Assembly (NCBI GenBank): GCA_003519585.1
Contig: DOWL01000239.1
Span: 1-12,070, forward strand
From: Nocardioides sp.
GTDB lineage: Bacteria > Actinomycetota > Actinomycetes > Propionibacteriales > Nocardioidaceae
Direction: 5' to 3'
Length of the DNA stretch: 12,070 nt
Position 1 is the stretch's first letter. Each line of letters starts with the position of its first letter. Shown here in pieces: positions 1 through 5,925 of this stretch. Under the pieces are notes generated by a model. That model was not told the origin of the DNA and did no database searches. It saw only the letters and a program-made list of their open reading frames with translations. The position numbers were made by a program, and so were the translations under genes.

Positions 1-581
1 GGCTCGGGGTAGAGGCAGCGGTAGCACGGCGCGTCCTCCGCCAAGGTCGGCGCGAACACCGACGCCTGACCGTCGAAGCGGTAGATCGAGCCCCAGACGT
101 AGGGGATGCCGAGGAAGTACGCCGCGTCGTTGACCATGTAGCGGGTCGCGAAGTTGTCGGTGCCGTCGACGATGAGGTCGTAACCCTCGAAGACCTGCAT
201 GACGTTGTCGTTGTCGAGCCGCTCGGGGTGGATCACGACCTCGACGTACGGGTTGGCCTCCGCGATCGACTCCCGGGCCGACTCCGCCTTGGACTTCCCG
301 ATGTCGGACTGGCCGTGGATGATCTGGCGCTGCAGGTTGGACTCGTCGACCTCGTCGAACTCCGCGATGCCGAGGGTGCCGACGCCAGCGGCGGCGAGGT
401 AGAGCAGCGCCGGGCTGCCGAGACCGCCCGCACCGATGACCAGGACCTTGGCGTTCTTGAGCCGCTTCTGGCCGGTCATCCCGACGTCGGGGATGATCAG
501 GTGGCGGCTGTAGCGGCGCACCTCGTCGATCGTCAGCTCGTCGGCGGGCTCCACGAGCGGGGCCAGCTGTGGTGTGGGCAC
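1..581 (-). CDS. moeZ: Adenylyltransferase/sulfurtransferase MoeZ (MoeB/ThiF E1-like), 5' part only
   Basis: This enzyme adenylates the C-terminal glycine of small ubiquitin-like sulfur carriers (MoaD, ThiS or CysO type) for molybdopterin, thiamine or cysteine synthesis, in the cytoplasm. The 193 visible residues form the E1-like Rossmann domain: RYSRHL (23-28), the ATP-binding GAGGLGS loop (50-56), acidic D76, NLQRQ (82-86), GKSK (95-98), DGTDN (139-143), and the first pair of zinc cysteines, C186-x-x-C189, right at the window edge. The catalytic cysteine loop and any C-terminal rhodanese domain lie outside the window, so MoeZ (with rhodanese) and MoeB (without) cannot be told apart from sequence; MoeZ is inferred from actinobacterial neighbours. 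The GTG start at 579-581 is chosen because GGAG lies 5 nt upstream (587-590) and no in-frame ATG precedes it. It is divergent from the TetR gene, with 161 nt between the two starts. Confidence 0.93.
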   Translation of the reverse strand, partial: MPTPQLAPLVEPADELTIDEVRRYSRHLIIPDVGMTGQKRLKNAKVLVIGAGGLGSPALLYLAAAGVGTLGIAEFDEVDESNLQRQIIHGQSDIGKSKAESARESIAEANPYVEVVIHPERLDNDNVMQVFEGYDLIVDGTDNFATRYMVNDAAYFLGIPYVWGSIYRFDGQASVFAPTLAEDAPCYRCLYPE

Positions 582-599
582 GGATGCTCCTGTTCAGGG

Positions 600-623
600 G
601 TTCAGCGGTGACCTGGGGTGAAC
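600..623. promoter_or_regulatory. Imperfect inverted repeat, possible TetR operator
   Basis: GTTCA at 600-604 is mirrored by TGAAC at 619-623 with 14 nt between, inside the region separating moeZ from the divergent TetR gene. A third GTTCA copy lies at 592-596. TetR-family regulators often bind such palindromes next to their own gene. The arms are only 5 bp and the inner bases are mostly unpaired, so this is a weak candidate by inspection only. Confidence 0.2.
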
Positions 624-729
624 GTCGCGAGGCCCTCGCTGTGTTCCCTCCTCGGTCCGCCTCCATGCTGGCAGCGCCCCGGCGTACGGCCACACGCGTC
701 CCGTCATCCGGTCATGGGGCCCTCCCGGG

Positions 730-735
730 TAGGGT
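730..735 (+). promoter_or_regulatory. TAGGGT hexamer, candidate leaderless -10 (or SD) for the TetR gene
   Basis: TAGGGT ends 7 nt before the GTG at 743. It fits the TANNNT -10 element of actinobacterial promoters at the distance that would make the GTG the first transcribed base. The embedded AGGG (731-734) could instead act as a ribosome binding site 8 nt from the start. The sequence alone does not decide between them, and no clear -35 is visible. Confidence 0.4.
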
Positions 736-742
736 CCTGCCC

Positions 743-1381
743 GTGAGCACGGGCCAGTACGACGTGGACGCCGCGCGCCCGCGCGGGGGGCGGCTGCCCC
801 GCCGCGAGCGGCGCGCCCAGCTGCTCTCCTCGGCGCTCGAGGTCTTCGTGGCGCAGGGCTACCACGCCGCGGCGATGGACGACATCGCCGATCGCGCCGG
901 GGTCTCCAAGCCGGTGCTCTACCAACACTTCCCGGGCAAGCTCGACCTCTACCTCGCCCTGCTCGACAGCTCGTGCGACACGATCATCGCCAGCACCCGC
1001 TCGGCACTGGAGTCGACTCAGGACAACAAGCAGCGGGTCGAGGCGACGATGGCGGTCTTCTACGACTATGTCGCCAGCGACAGCGGCGCCTTCAAACTGG
1101 TCTTCGAGTCCGACCTCACCAACGAGCCCGCGGTCCGCGAGCAGGTCGAGCGGGTGACCTCGGAGACCGCGGCGATGGTGGCCGAGGTGATCCACGAGGA
1201 CACCGGGCTCTCCGACGAGCAATCGCGGCTGCTGGCGGTCTCCCTCGTGGGAATGGCGCAGGTCAGCGCGCGGTTCTGGCTTACGGAGGCCGGCGGCATC
1301 GACCGCTCCGACGCGGCCGCACTCGTGGCGGCCCTCGCGTGGCGAGGCATCCGCGGCTACCCCCTCACCGACGAGCACTGA
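743..1381 (+). CDS. TetR/AcrR-family transcriptional regulator
   Basis: A 212-residue DNA-binding repressor-type protein. After a short basic, disordered leader (1-22), residues 23-70 form the TetR N-terminal helix-turn-helix domain: RAQLLSSALEVF, then AMDDIADRAGVSKPVLYQHF, the typical recognition-helix region. The rest is an all-helical ligand-binding and dimerisation domain ending in WRGIRGYPLTDEH. The effector is unknown. The frame stays open upstream to 569, but the GTG at 743 is preferred: homologous residues begin only after it, and an AGGG/TAGGGT element precedes it. The gene is 13 nt upstream of the DUF3107 gene, so they are almost certainly cotranscribed. The same TetR-DUF3107 pair next to moeZ is, from memory, Rv3208-Rv3208A in M. 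tuberculosis. It probably controls its own operon. Confidence 0.92.
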   Translation: MSTGQYDVDAARPRGGRLPRRERRAQLLSSALEVFVAQGYHAAAMDDIADRAGVSKPVLYQHFPGKLDLYLALLDSSCDTIIASTRSALESTQDNKQRVEATMAVFYDYVASDSGAFKLVFESDLTNEPAVREQVERVTSETAAMVAEVIHEDTGLSDEQSRLLAVSLVGMAQVSARFWLTEAGGIDRSDAAALVAALAWRGIRGYPLTDEH

Positions 1382-1394
1382 CCAGGAGAAACCA

Positions 1395-1619
1395 GTGGAG
1401 ATCAAGATCGGCGTCCAGTACGCCCAGCGCGAGCTGACCGTCGAGGTCGACGAGTCCGCCGAGACCATCGACAAGCTGGTGAGCGAGGCGATCTCCAGCG
1501 AGGCCGGCGTCCTCTCGCTCACCGACACCAAGGGCCGGCGGGTCGTCATCCCGGGCGACCGGATCGCCTACGTCGAGATCGGCACCGGCGTGACCGGGAC
1601 GGTCGGGTTCCGCAGCTAG
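1395..1619 (+). CDS. DUF3107 small conserved protein
   Basis: A 74-residue acidic cytoplasmic protein of a family found widely in Actinomycetota (TB9.4, Rv3208A, is the mycobacterial member as I recall). It begins EIKIGVQYAQRELTVEV and ends VIPGDRIAYVEIGTG; alternating hydrophobic residues suggest a small beta-rich fold with one helix around residues 22-36. No catalytic motif is visible and the biochemical role is unknown. The GTG start at 1395 has a good AGGAG (1384-1388) 6 nt upstream. It sits 13 nt after the TetR stop and 11 nt before the next start, so it is the middle gene of a three-gene operon. Confidence 0.93.
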   Translation: MEIKIGVQYAQRELTVEVDESAETIDKLVSEAISSEAGVLSLTDTKGRRVVIPGDRIAYVEIGTGVTGTVGFRS

Positions 1620-1630
1620 GGACAGCACGG

Positions 1631-1909
1631 ATGAGCATCGGCACCATCCTCGTGGCGCTCATCGGCGGCGCGATCATCGGACTGCTCGGCAAGTGGGTCG
1701 CGCCTGGTGACCGAGACATCCCCCTGTGGGCAACCGTCCTGTGCGGCGTCGGTGGGGTCCTGCTGGGCAACTGGCTGTACGTCGACGTCTTCGACTTCCG
1801 GGCTCAGACCACCGGCTTCGACTGGTGGCGGCACGCCTGGCAGATCGCCGTCGCCGCCATCCTGGTGATCGGCGCGGCCAGCGTGTTGGGTCGCCGCAAG
1901 TCCCGCTGA
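1631..1909 (+). CDS. Small membrane protein, GlsB/YeaQ/YmgE (transglycosylase-associated) like
   Basis: A 92-residue integral membrane protein with three predicted membrane segments: about 3-23 (small-residue rich, GGAIIGLLG), 31-51 (GGVLLGNWLY) and 67-87, ending in the basic tail GRRKSR. The short glycine-rich first and second segments resemble the GlsB/YeaQ/YmgE stress-response membrane family, whose molecular role is not settled. The assignment rests on overall pattern only, so an unrelated small membrane protein is possible. The start is ATG 1631, with AGGGA (1618-1622) overlapping the stop codon of the DUF3107 gene, which implies translational coupling. Its stop is 4 bp from the stop of the convergent ferritin-like gene, leaving no room for a separate terminator. 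Confidence 0.82.
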   Translation: MSIGTILVALIGGAIIGLLGKWVAPGDRDIPLWATVLCGVGGVLLGNWLYVDVFDFRAQTTGFDWWRHAWQIAVAAILVIGAASVLGRRKSR

Positions 1910-1913
1910 CTGT

Positions 1914-2630
1914 TTACGAAGCCAATCCGAGCTCGGCCATCCGGGCCGCGTGCCGTTCGGTGATCCGGGTGAACATCCGGCCGATCGCGGCCAGGTCGAG
2001 ACCGGGTCGGTCGACGCCCCCGGCCAGCAGGGCGGAGAGCGCGTCGCGCTCTGCGGCGACCCGTTGGGCCTGGGTGAGCGCCTCCCCCATCAGCCGGCGA
2101 CCCCACAGGGCGAGCCGGCCGCCCAGCCGCGGGTCGGCGCTGATCGCGGCGCGGACCCGCGCGACCACGAACGCCGCGTGCCCCTCGTCGTCCAGTGACG
2201 CGACCACCAGGTCGCGGGTGTCGGGGTCGAGGTAGGCCGCGATCTCGCGGTAGAAGTCGTCGGCCAGTCCGTCGCCGACGTAGGCCTTGATCAGGCTCTC
2301 GAACCAGTCCGAGGGCGCCGTGTGCTCGTGGAACAGGTCGATCGCGTCGCGGAACGGCGCCATCGCGGCGAACGGGTCTGCGCCGAGCTCGCGGATCCGG
2401 GTGTGTAGTGCATCGACCTTCCCGAACTCGGCACTGGCCATCGTCGCGATGGCCACCTTGTCCTCGAGGCTCGGCGCCATCCGGGCGTCCTCGGCCAGCC
2501 GCTCGAACGCCGAGATCTCGCCGTACGCCACCGCACCCAGCAGGTCGATGACCGCGTCGCGGTACATCGGGTCCTCGGGCACTGAATCCGTGGTCGATTC
2601 AGGCGCGGATTCGGGTGTTGATTCAGCCAC
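1914..2630 (-). CDS. Ferritin-like fold protein, MiaE-like (PF13794-type)
   Basis: A 238-residue helical protein of the actinobacterial ferritin-like family annotated as related to MiaE, the diiron tRNA hydroxylase; the real substrate is unknown. Residues 1-21 are a disordered acidic leader with repeated ES(T/A)PES. The core starts at DAVIDLLGAVAYGEISAFERLAEDAR. Candidate metal ligands are E38, E68 and the later D148-E149-G-H151 cluster. Where a canonical diiron helix has ExxH, this protein reads E68-F-G-K71, so one expected histidine ligand is a lysine; metal binding may be altered or lost. The GTG start at 2630 follows AGGG (2638-2641) by 7 nt. The ATG at codon 22 (2567) is an alternative that would drop the low-complexity leader. 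It is divergent from the DEAD-box helicase, as Rv3210c is from rhlE in my recollection of M. tuberculosis. Confidence 0.88.
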   Translation of the reverse strand: MAESTPESAPESTTDSVPEDPMYRDAVIDLLGAVAYGEISAFERLAEDARMAPSLEDKVAIATMASAEFGKVDALHTRIRELGADPFAAMAPFRDAIDLFHEHTAPSDWFESLIKAYVGDGLADDFYREIAAYLDPDTRDLVVASLDDEGHAAFVVARVRAAISADPRLGGRLALWGRRLMGEALTQAQRVAAERDALSALLAGGVDRPGLDLAAIGRMFTRITERHAARMAELGLAS

Positions 2631-2636
2631 GCGCGC

Positions 2637-2642
2637 ACCCTA
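2637..2642 (-). promoter_or_regulatory. TAGGGT hexamer before the ferritin-like gene
   Basis: On the minus strand TAGGGT is followed by 6 nt (GCGCGC) and then the GTG start. It could be the -10 of a leaderless promoter or, through AGGG, a Shine-Dalgarno. The arrangement is nearly identical to that before the PHP gene (TAGGGT-GCACAC-GTG). Confidence 0.4.
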
Positions 2643-2664
2643 CCGATACCATGGACGTAGGTAG
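2640..2664. promoter_or_regulatory. Inverted repeat CTACC-N15-GGTAG in a divergent promoter region
   Basis: CTACC (2640-2644) and GGTAG (2660-2664) face each other around a CCATGG core, in the 166-nt region between the divergent ferritin-like and helicase genes. It overlaps the candidate promoter of the ferritin-like gene, so it could be an operator. The arms are only 5 bp and chance is a fair explanation. A TTGACC hexamer (2706-2711) pointing toward the helicase may be a -35, but I see no good -10 at standard spacing. Confidence 0.18.
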
Positions 2665-2796
2665 AGGCGCGATCCGCGGCTCCCTCAGTATGTGCGCGGC
2701 AGACGTTGACCTCGACGGTGATGGTCGGCCGCACGTAGCAGGCTGACAATCACACACGAAAGCGACAAGACGCTGACCACCTTCCGAGAGCTCGGG

Positions 2797-4239
2797 GTGC
2801 TCCCCGAGATTTGCGACGCGCTCGAGCGCGCCGGCATCACCACCCCGTTCGCGATCCAGGAGATGACCCTCTCGGTCGCCCTCCTCGGCACCGACCTCAT
2901 CGGCCAGGCCCGCACCGGCACCGGCAAGACCCTCGCCTTCGGCATCCCCGTGCTGCAGCGCAGCGTCGCGCCGAAGGACCCCGACTACAGCGAGCTGCCC
3001 CAGGGCAAGCCGCAGGCGCTCATCGTCGCCCCGACCCGCGAGCTCGCGCTCCAGGTCTCCAACGACCTCGCTCTCGCCGGCGCCGACCGTGGGCTGCGGG
3101 TGCTGACCGTCTACGGCGGCGTGGGATACGAGCCCCAACTCGACGCCCTCAAGGATGGTGTCGACGTGGTCGTCGGCACCCCCGGCCGGCTCATCGACCT
3201 CGCCGACCGCCGCGCGCTGGACCTCTCCCACGTGCACGCAGTGGTCCTCGACGAGGCCGACGAGATGCTAGATCTCGGCTTCCTTCCCGATGTCGAGAAG
3301 CTGCTGTCCAAGACGCCCGAGACCCGGCAGACGATGCTGTTCTCGGCCACCATGCCCTCGGCCATCGTGACCCTGGCCCGCCGGCACATGCGCCACCCGA
3401 TGAACATCCGGGCCGAGTCGTCGTACGAAAACGCGACGGTGCCGGCCACCGCGCAGTTCATCTACCTCGCCCACGACCTCGACAAGCCCGAGATCATCGG
3501 CCGCATCCTGCAGGCCGAGGACGCCGGCAAGATGATCGTGTTCACCCGCACCAAGCGCCAGGCCCAGCGGGTCTCCGACGACCTCGCCGACCGGGGCTTC
3601 AGCGCCAACGCGCTGCACGGCGACATGGCTCAGGTCGCGCGTGAGAAGGCGCTGACGCGGTTCCGCGAGGACAAGCTCCAGGTCCTCGTCGCGACCGACG
3701 TGGCTGCTCGTGGCATCGACGTCGCCGGCGTCACCCACGTCATCAACTACACCTGCCCCGAGGACGACAAGACCTACGTCCACCGGATCGGTCGCACCGG
3801 CCGCGCCGGCGCCTCCGGCATCGCGATCACCCTGGTCGACTGGGCGGATCTGCACCGCTGGAAGATGATCAACAAGACGCTGGACCTGCCCTTCGACCAG
3901 CCGCAGGAGACCTACTCCACCTCCGAGCACCTCTTCCACGACCAGGGCATCCCGCCGGGCACGAAGGGCCGGATCGTGCCGGAGAAGCCTCGCGAGCCCC
4001 GCGAGGAGCGCTCCGAGCGGGCGCCGCGCGACCGTGGCGAGCGGGGCGACCGGCCGCAGCGCAACCGCAGCCGCACCCGGACCCGCAGCGGCGAGAAGGT
4101 CGACGCCGCCGCGCCGACCGAGGATGCCACGTCCGCCGACAAGCCGGCCGGCGACGGTACGTCGCGCAACCGCAACCGTCGCCGTCGCCGTCGTTCGGGC
4201 TCCGGCACGGGTGGCGGTCAGCCGGCTGCGACCGTCTGA
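2797..4239 (+). CDS. DEAD-box ATP-dependent RNA helicase (RhlE-like) with basic C-terminal tail
   Basis: An ATP-dependent RNA-unwinding enzyme likely involved in ribosome assembly, RNA turnover or cold adaptation. Counting from the GTG at 2797 (480 residues), all core motifs are present: Q motif around Q21, motif I ARTGTGKT (38-45), Ia PTRELA (79-84), TPGR (128-131), DEAD (152-155), SAT (183-185), IVFTRT (247-252), ATDVAARGIDV (299-309) and HRIGRTGRAG (329-338). Residues 391-480 are a disordered Arg/Asn/Gly-rich tail, probably a nonspecific RNA-binding arm. The start is doubtful. The frame continues upstream to 2722 and encodes TLTTFRELGVLPE, whose Phe belongs to the Q-motif region, yet no ATG, GTG or TTG lies there; CTG 2773 or another unusual codon is likely. 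The GTG is given as the nearest standard start. The gene converges on the L,D-transpeptidase gene. Confidence 0.95.
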   Translation: MLPEICDALERAGITTPFAIQEMTLSVALLGTDLIGQARTGTGKTLAFGIPVLQRSVAPKDPDYSELPQGKPQALIVAPTRELALQVSNDLALAGADRGLRVLTVYGGVGYEPQLDALKDGVDVVVGTPGRLIDLADRRALDLSHVHAVVLDEADEMLDLGFLPDVEKLLSKTPETRQTMLFSATMPSAIVTLARRHMRHPMNIRAESSYENATVPATAQFIYLAHDLDKPEIIGRILQAEDAGKMIVFTRTKRQAQRVSDDLADRGFSANALHGDMAQVAREKALTRFREDKLQVLVATDVAARGIDVAGVTHVINYTCPEDDKTYVHRIGRTGRAGASGIAITLVDWADLHRWKMINKTLDLPFDQPQETYSTSEHLFHDQGIPPGTKGRIVPEKPREPREERSERAPRDRGERGDRPQRNRSRTRTRSGEKVDAAAPTEDATSADKPAGDGTSRNRNRRRRRRSGSGTGGGQPAATV

Positions 4240-4263
4240 CTCCTACCCCGACTCCTGCAACCA

Positions 4264-4279
4264 ACCGCCGTCAGGCGGT
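4264..4279. terminator. GC-rich hairpin between convergent genes, possible bidirectional terminator
   Basis: ACCGCC (4264-4269) pairs with GGCGGT (4274-4279) around a 4-nt GTCA loop: a perfect 6-bp stem 25 nt after the helicase stop, and at the stop codon of the convergent transpeptidase gene, whose TGA lies in the loop. There is no T-tract, which is common for actinobacterial terminators. It is short enough to occur by chance in such GC-rich DNA. Confidence 0.4.
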
Positions 4280-5050
4280 GACGTCGACCTCGGTCCCGAT
4301 CGGGGCGAAGTCCCACAGGGCGATCGCGTCGTCGCGCTCCTGGCGGATGCAGCCGTGCGACTGGGGTGTGCCGAGCTGGTCGACGGTCTGCACCGGCGCG
4401 CCGTCGTTGACCGGGATGTCGTGGAAGCCGATGGCGGCGCCGTTGTCGCCCTGGGTGAACCGCACGAAGTACTTCATGGTCCCGGAGTCGTCGATGCCGA
4501 CGGCGTCCTCGGAGCGTGAGTAGACCGAGTAGGTGCCGGGGTCGAGGTTGTCAGTGAGGCTGCCCGAGACGAGGTAGGTGCGCTGGACCTTGTCGTCGTC
4601 GTCGACCAGCCAGACCCGTTGGTCGCTCTGGTCGAAGACGATCCGGTAGCCGGTCCCCGAGTCGTCGGGCACCGGCGGGTCGGACGGCTTGCCTGACGCC
4701 TTCCCGGACGGCTTGCCCGACGCCTGCTCGGAACCCTGCTCCGGCGGCTGCGTCGAGACCTGGGTCGACGGCTGGGTCGAGGGGGTCGTCTCGGCTCCGG
4801 CCAGCACCGATCCCGCCGCGTCCGCCTCAGCTTCGGAGACGGAGGAGTCGCTGGCGCGGTCGGAGTTCCCGGGGTCACCGTTGGCCACCGAGGGGAGCAC
4901 GCCGATGCCGCCGAGCATGGCGATCCCGGTGACGCTCAGCGACGCGCAGAGTACGGCGACCCGGCCGTAGCGTGGCCGCGGCTGCTCCGCACGCCTACGG
5001 CCGGGAGCTCCGGCGTGATGGCGCGGCGGCGCCGCCCGATGACGGCTCAT
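4271..5050 (-). CDS. Membrane-anchored L,D-transpeptidase (YkuD domain)
   Basis: Catalyses 3-3 peptidoglycan cross-links or related cysteine-dependent transpeptidation outside the membrane. Domains in 259 residues: basic cytoplasmic leader (1-30), one membrane segment or uncleaved signal anchor (about 31-53), a low-complexity Ser/Thr/Pro/Gln/Lys linker (54-130) with STQ and SGK repeats that would span part of the wall, then the YkuD domain (134-259). The catalytic motif is visible as H210 in IGFHDIP and SHGCIR at 231-236, with C234 the nucleophile. The domain is compact, about 125 residues. ATG 5050 is the only credible start before the membrane segment, but it has no Shine-Dalgarno; it lies 18 nt after the parA stop and overlaps a five-codon mini-ORF by ATGA, so translation is probably coupled to parA. 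The pairing with parA is a possible link to cell division or polar growth, by inference. Confidence 0.92.
   Translation of the reverse strand: MSRHRAAPPRHHAGAPGRRRAEQPRPRYGRVAVLCASLSVTGIAMLGGIGVLPSVANGDPGNSDRASDSSVSEAEADAAGSVLAGAETTPSTQPSTQVSTQPPEQGSEQASGKPSGKASGKPSDPPVPDDSGTGYRIVFDQSDQRVWLVDDDDKVQRTYLVSGSLTDNLDPGTYSVYSRSEDAVGIDDSGTMKYFVRFTQGDNGAAIGFHDIPVNDGAPVQTVDQLGTPQSHGCIRQERDDAIALWDFAPIGTEVDVTA
4681..4782. repeat. In-gene tandem repeats encoding the transpeptidase linker
   Basis: Two short repeat blocks lie in the linker of the L,D-transpeptidase. A 20-bp unit beginning cggacggcttgcc occurs at 4681-4700 and 4705-4724 with one mismatch (24-bp period) and encodes the SGKPSGKASGKPSD stretch. 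A 12-bp unit repeats three times at 4747-4758, 4759-4770 and 4771-4782 and encodes STQ-type repeats. Both keep the reading frame, so repeat-number change would lengthen or shorten the linker without breaking the enzyme. Confidence 0.75.
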
Positions 5051-5064
5051 CCGAGTGGGCTCAT
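5047..5064 (-). other. Five-codon mini-ORF overlapping the L,D-transpeptidase start
   Basis: On the minus strand, ATGAGCCCACTCGGATGA begins 4 nt after the parA stop, encodes MSPLG, and its stop TGA overlaps the transpeptidase ATG as ATGA. No Shine-Dalgarno precedes either ATG. This could be a coupling device that keeps ribosomes in place from parA to the transpeptidase, or simply chance; function is inferred. Confidence 0.35.
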
Positions 5065-5068
5065 GGGT

Positions 5069-5863
5069 TCAGGACGCGACCCTGGCGGACAGGTTGGCGG
5101 CGACCTCGCGGTAGGCCTGGGCACCCTTGCTGCTGCGGCTGGTGGCGAGGATCGACCGCCCGGCGGCCGGCGCCTCGGCGAACTTGATGGTCTTGGGGAT
5201 CGGCGGCCCGAGCACCTCGAGGTCGTAGGTGTCGGCGATGGTCTCGAGCACGGTCCGCGCGTGGTTGGTACGGCCGTCGTACAGCGTCGGGAGCACGCCC
5301 CAGACCACGAGGTCGCGGTTGGTGAACCGGCGTACGTCGTGGACGGTGTCGAGCAGTTGACCCACGCCTCGGTGGGACAACGTCTCGCATTGGAGCGGAA
5401 TGAGCACCCCCTCGGCGGCAGTCAATGCGGCAACCGTGAGTACCCCCAACGACGGCGGGCAATCCAGCAGGATCCAGTCGTAGTGCTCACCCTGCTCGGC
5501 GAGGTCCTCCACGACGGTGCGCAGCACGTGCTCGCGGCCGGTGCGGGTGAGCAGGTCGGCCTCGGCCCGGGCCAGCTCGATGGTGGCCGGGAGCAGGTCG
5601 ACGTTCTCCTCGGTGGTGATGATCGCCTCGGTGACCGCGAGCCCCTTGGTGAGCACATGGTGCACCGACAGCTCGAGGTCCTCGGGGTCGATGCCAAGCG
5701 AGAAGGTCAGGCAGGACTGCGGGTCGAGGTCGACGAGCAGCACCCGCTGTCCGCGCTCGGCGAGGGCCGCGCCGACCGACGCCACGGTCGTGGTCTTGGC
5801 GACGCCACCCTTCTGGTTGGCGACCGCGAGGACCGTCGTACGCCACTCCTGCAGCCCGTTCAT
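5069..5863 (-). CDS. ParA/Soj-family P-loop ATPase (orphan)
   Basis: A 264-residue MinD/ParA-type ATPase that would form ATP-dependent dimers on DNA or membrane to position cargo. It shows the deviant Walker A KGGVAKTT (18-25) with the signature lysine K18, the A' motif LVDLDPQ (43-49) and Walker B ILLDCPP (131-137); VLPTLYDGRTNHA (190-202) and PIPKTIKFAEAP (221-232) are typical late ParA segments. There is no N-terminal DNA-binding domain and no MinD-type amphipathic C-terminal helix is evident. No parB follows it, and the partner encoded 18 nt downstream is an L,D-transpeptidase, so it is not the main chromosome parAB locus. In memory, M. tuberculosis has a Soj-like gene (Rv3213c) at the equivalent place. 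ATG 5863 is chosen with GGGG (5868-5871) 4 nt upstream. It is divergent from the SDR gene. Confidence 0.93.
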   Translation of the reverse strand: MNGLQEWRTTVLAVANQKGGVAKTTTVASVGAALAERGQRVLLVDLDPQSCLTFSLGIDPEDLELSVHHVLTKGLAVTEAIITTEENVDLLPATIELARAEADLLTRTGREHVLRTVVEDLAEQGEHYDWILLDCPPSLGVLTVAALTAAEGVLIPLQCETLSHRGVGQLLDTVHDVRRFTNRDLVVWGVLPTLYDGRTNHARTVLETIADTYDLEVLGPPIPKTIKFAEAPAAGRSILATSRSSKGAQAYREVAANLSARVAS

Positions 5864-5912
5864 CAGACCCCATCATGCCGGACAAGGCGGCCCGGTCGCG
5901 CCACCCACCTGC

Positions 5913-5918
5913 AAGACT
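5913..5918 (+). promoter_or_regulatory. Candidate leaderless -10 for the SDR gene
   Basis: AAGACT ends 7 nt before the ATG at 5926 and matches the key A2 and T6 positions of TANNNT, but not T1. The ATG has no properly spaced Shine-Dalgarno; the GGGG directly before it is too close. That combination suggests a leaderless mRNA. The match is weak on its own and is considered because of the similar layout before other genes here. Confidence 0.28.
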
Positions 5919-5925
5919 TCGGGGC

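Noticed and set aside
569..742. N-terminal extension of the TetR regulator
   Set aside because: The 58 added residues have no family similarity and overlap the moeZ start; GTG 743 has an upstream element at the right distance.
2721..2738. ATG-started five-codon ORF upstream of the helicase as a real leader gene
   Set aside because: It has no Shine-Dalgarno and no codon pattern of an attenuator; kept only as a remark on the helicase start problem.
5875..5925. Upstream ATG for the SDR gene adding 17 residues
   Set aside because: The added residues are Arg/Pro-rich and unlike SDR N-termini, and the region overlaps the divergent parA upstream sequence. ATG 5926 directly precedes the conserved first strand.
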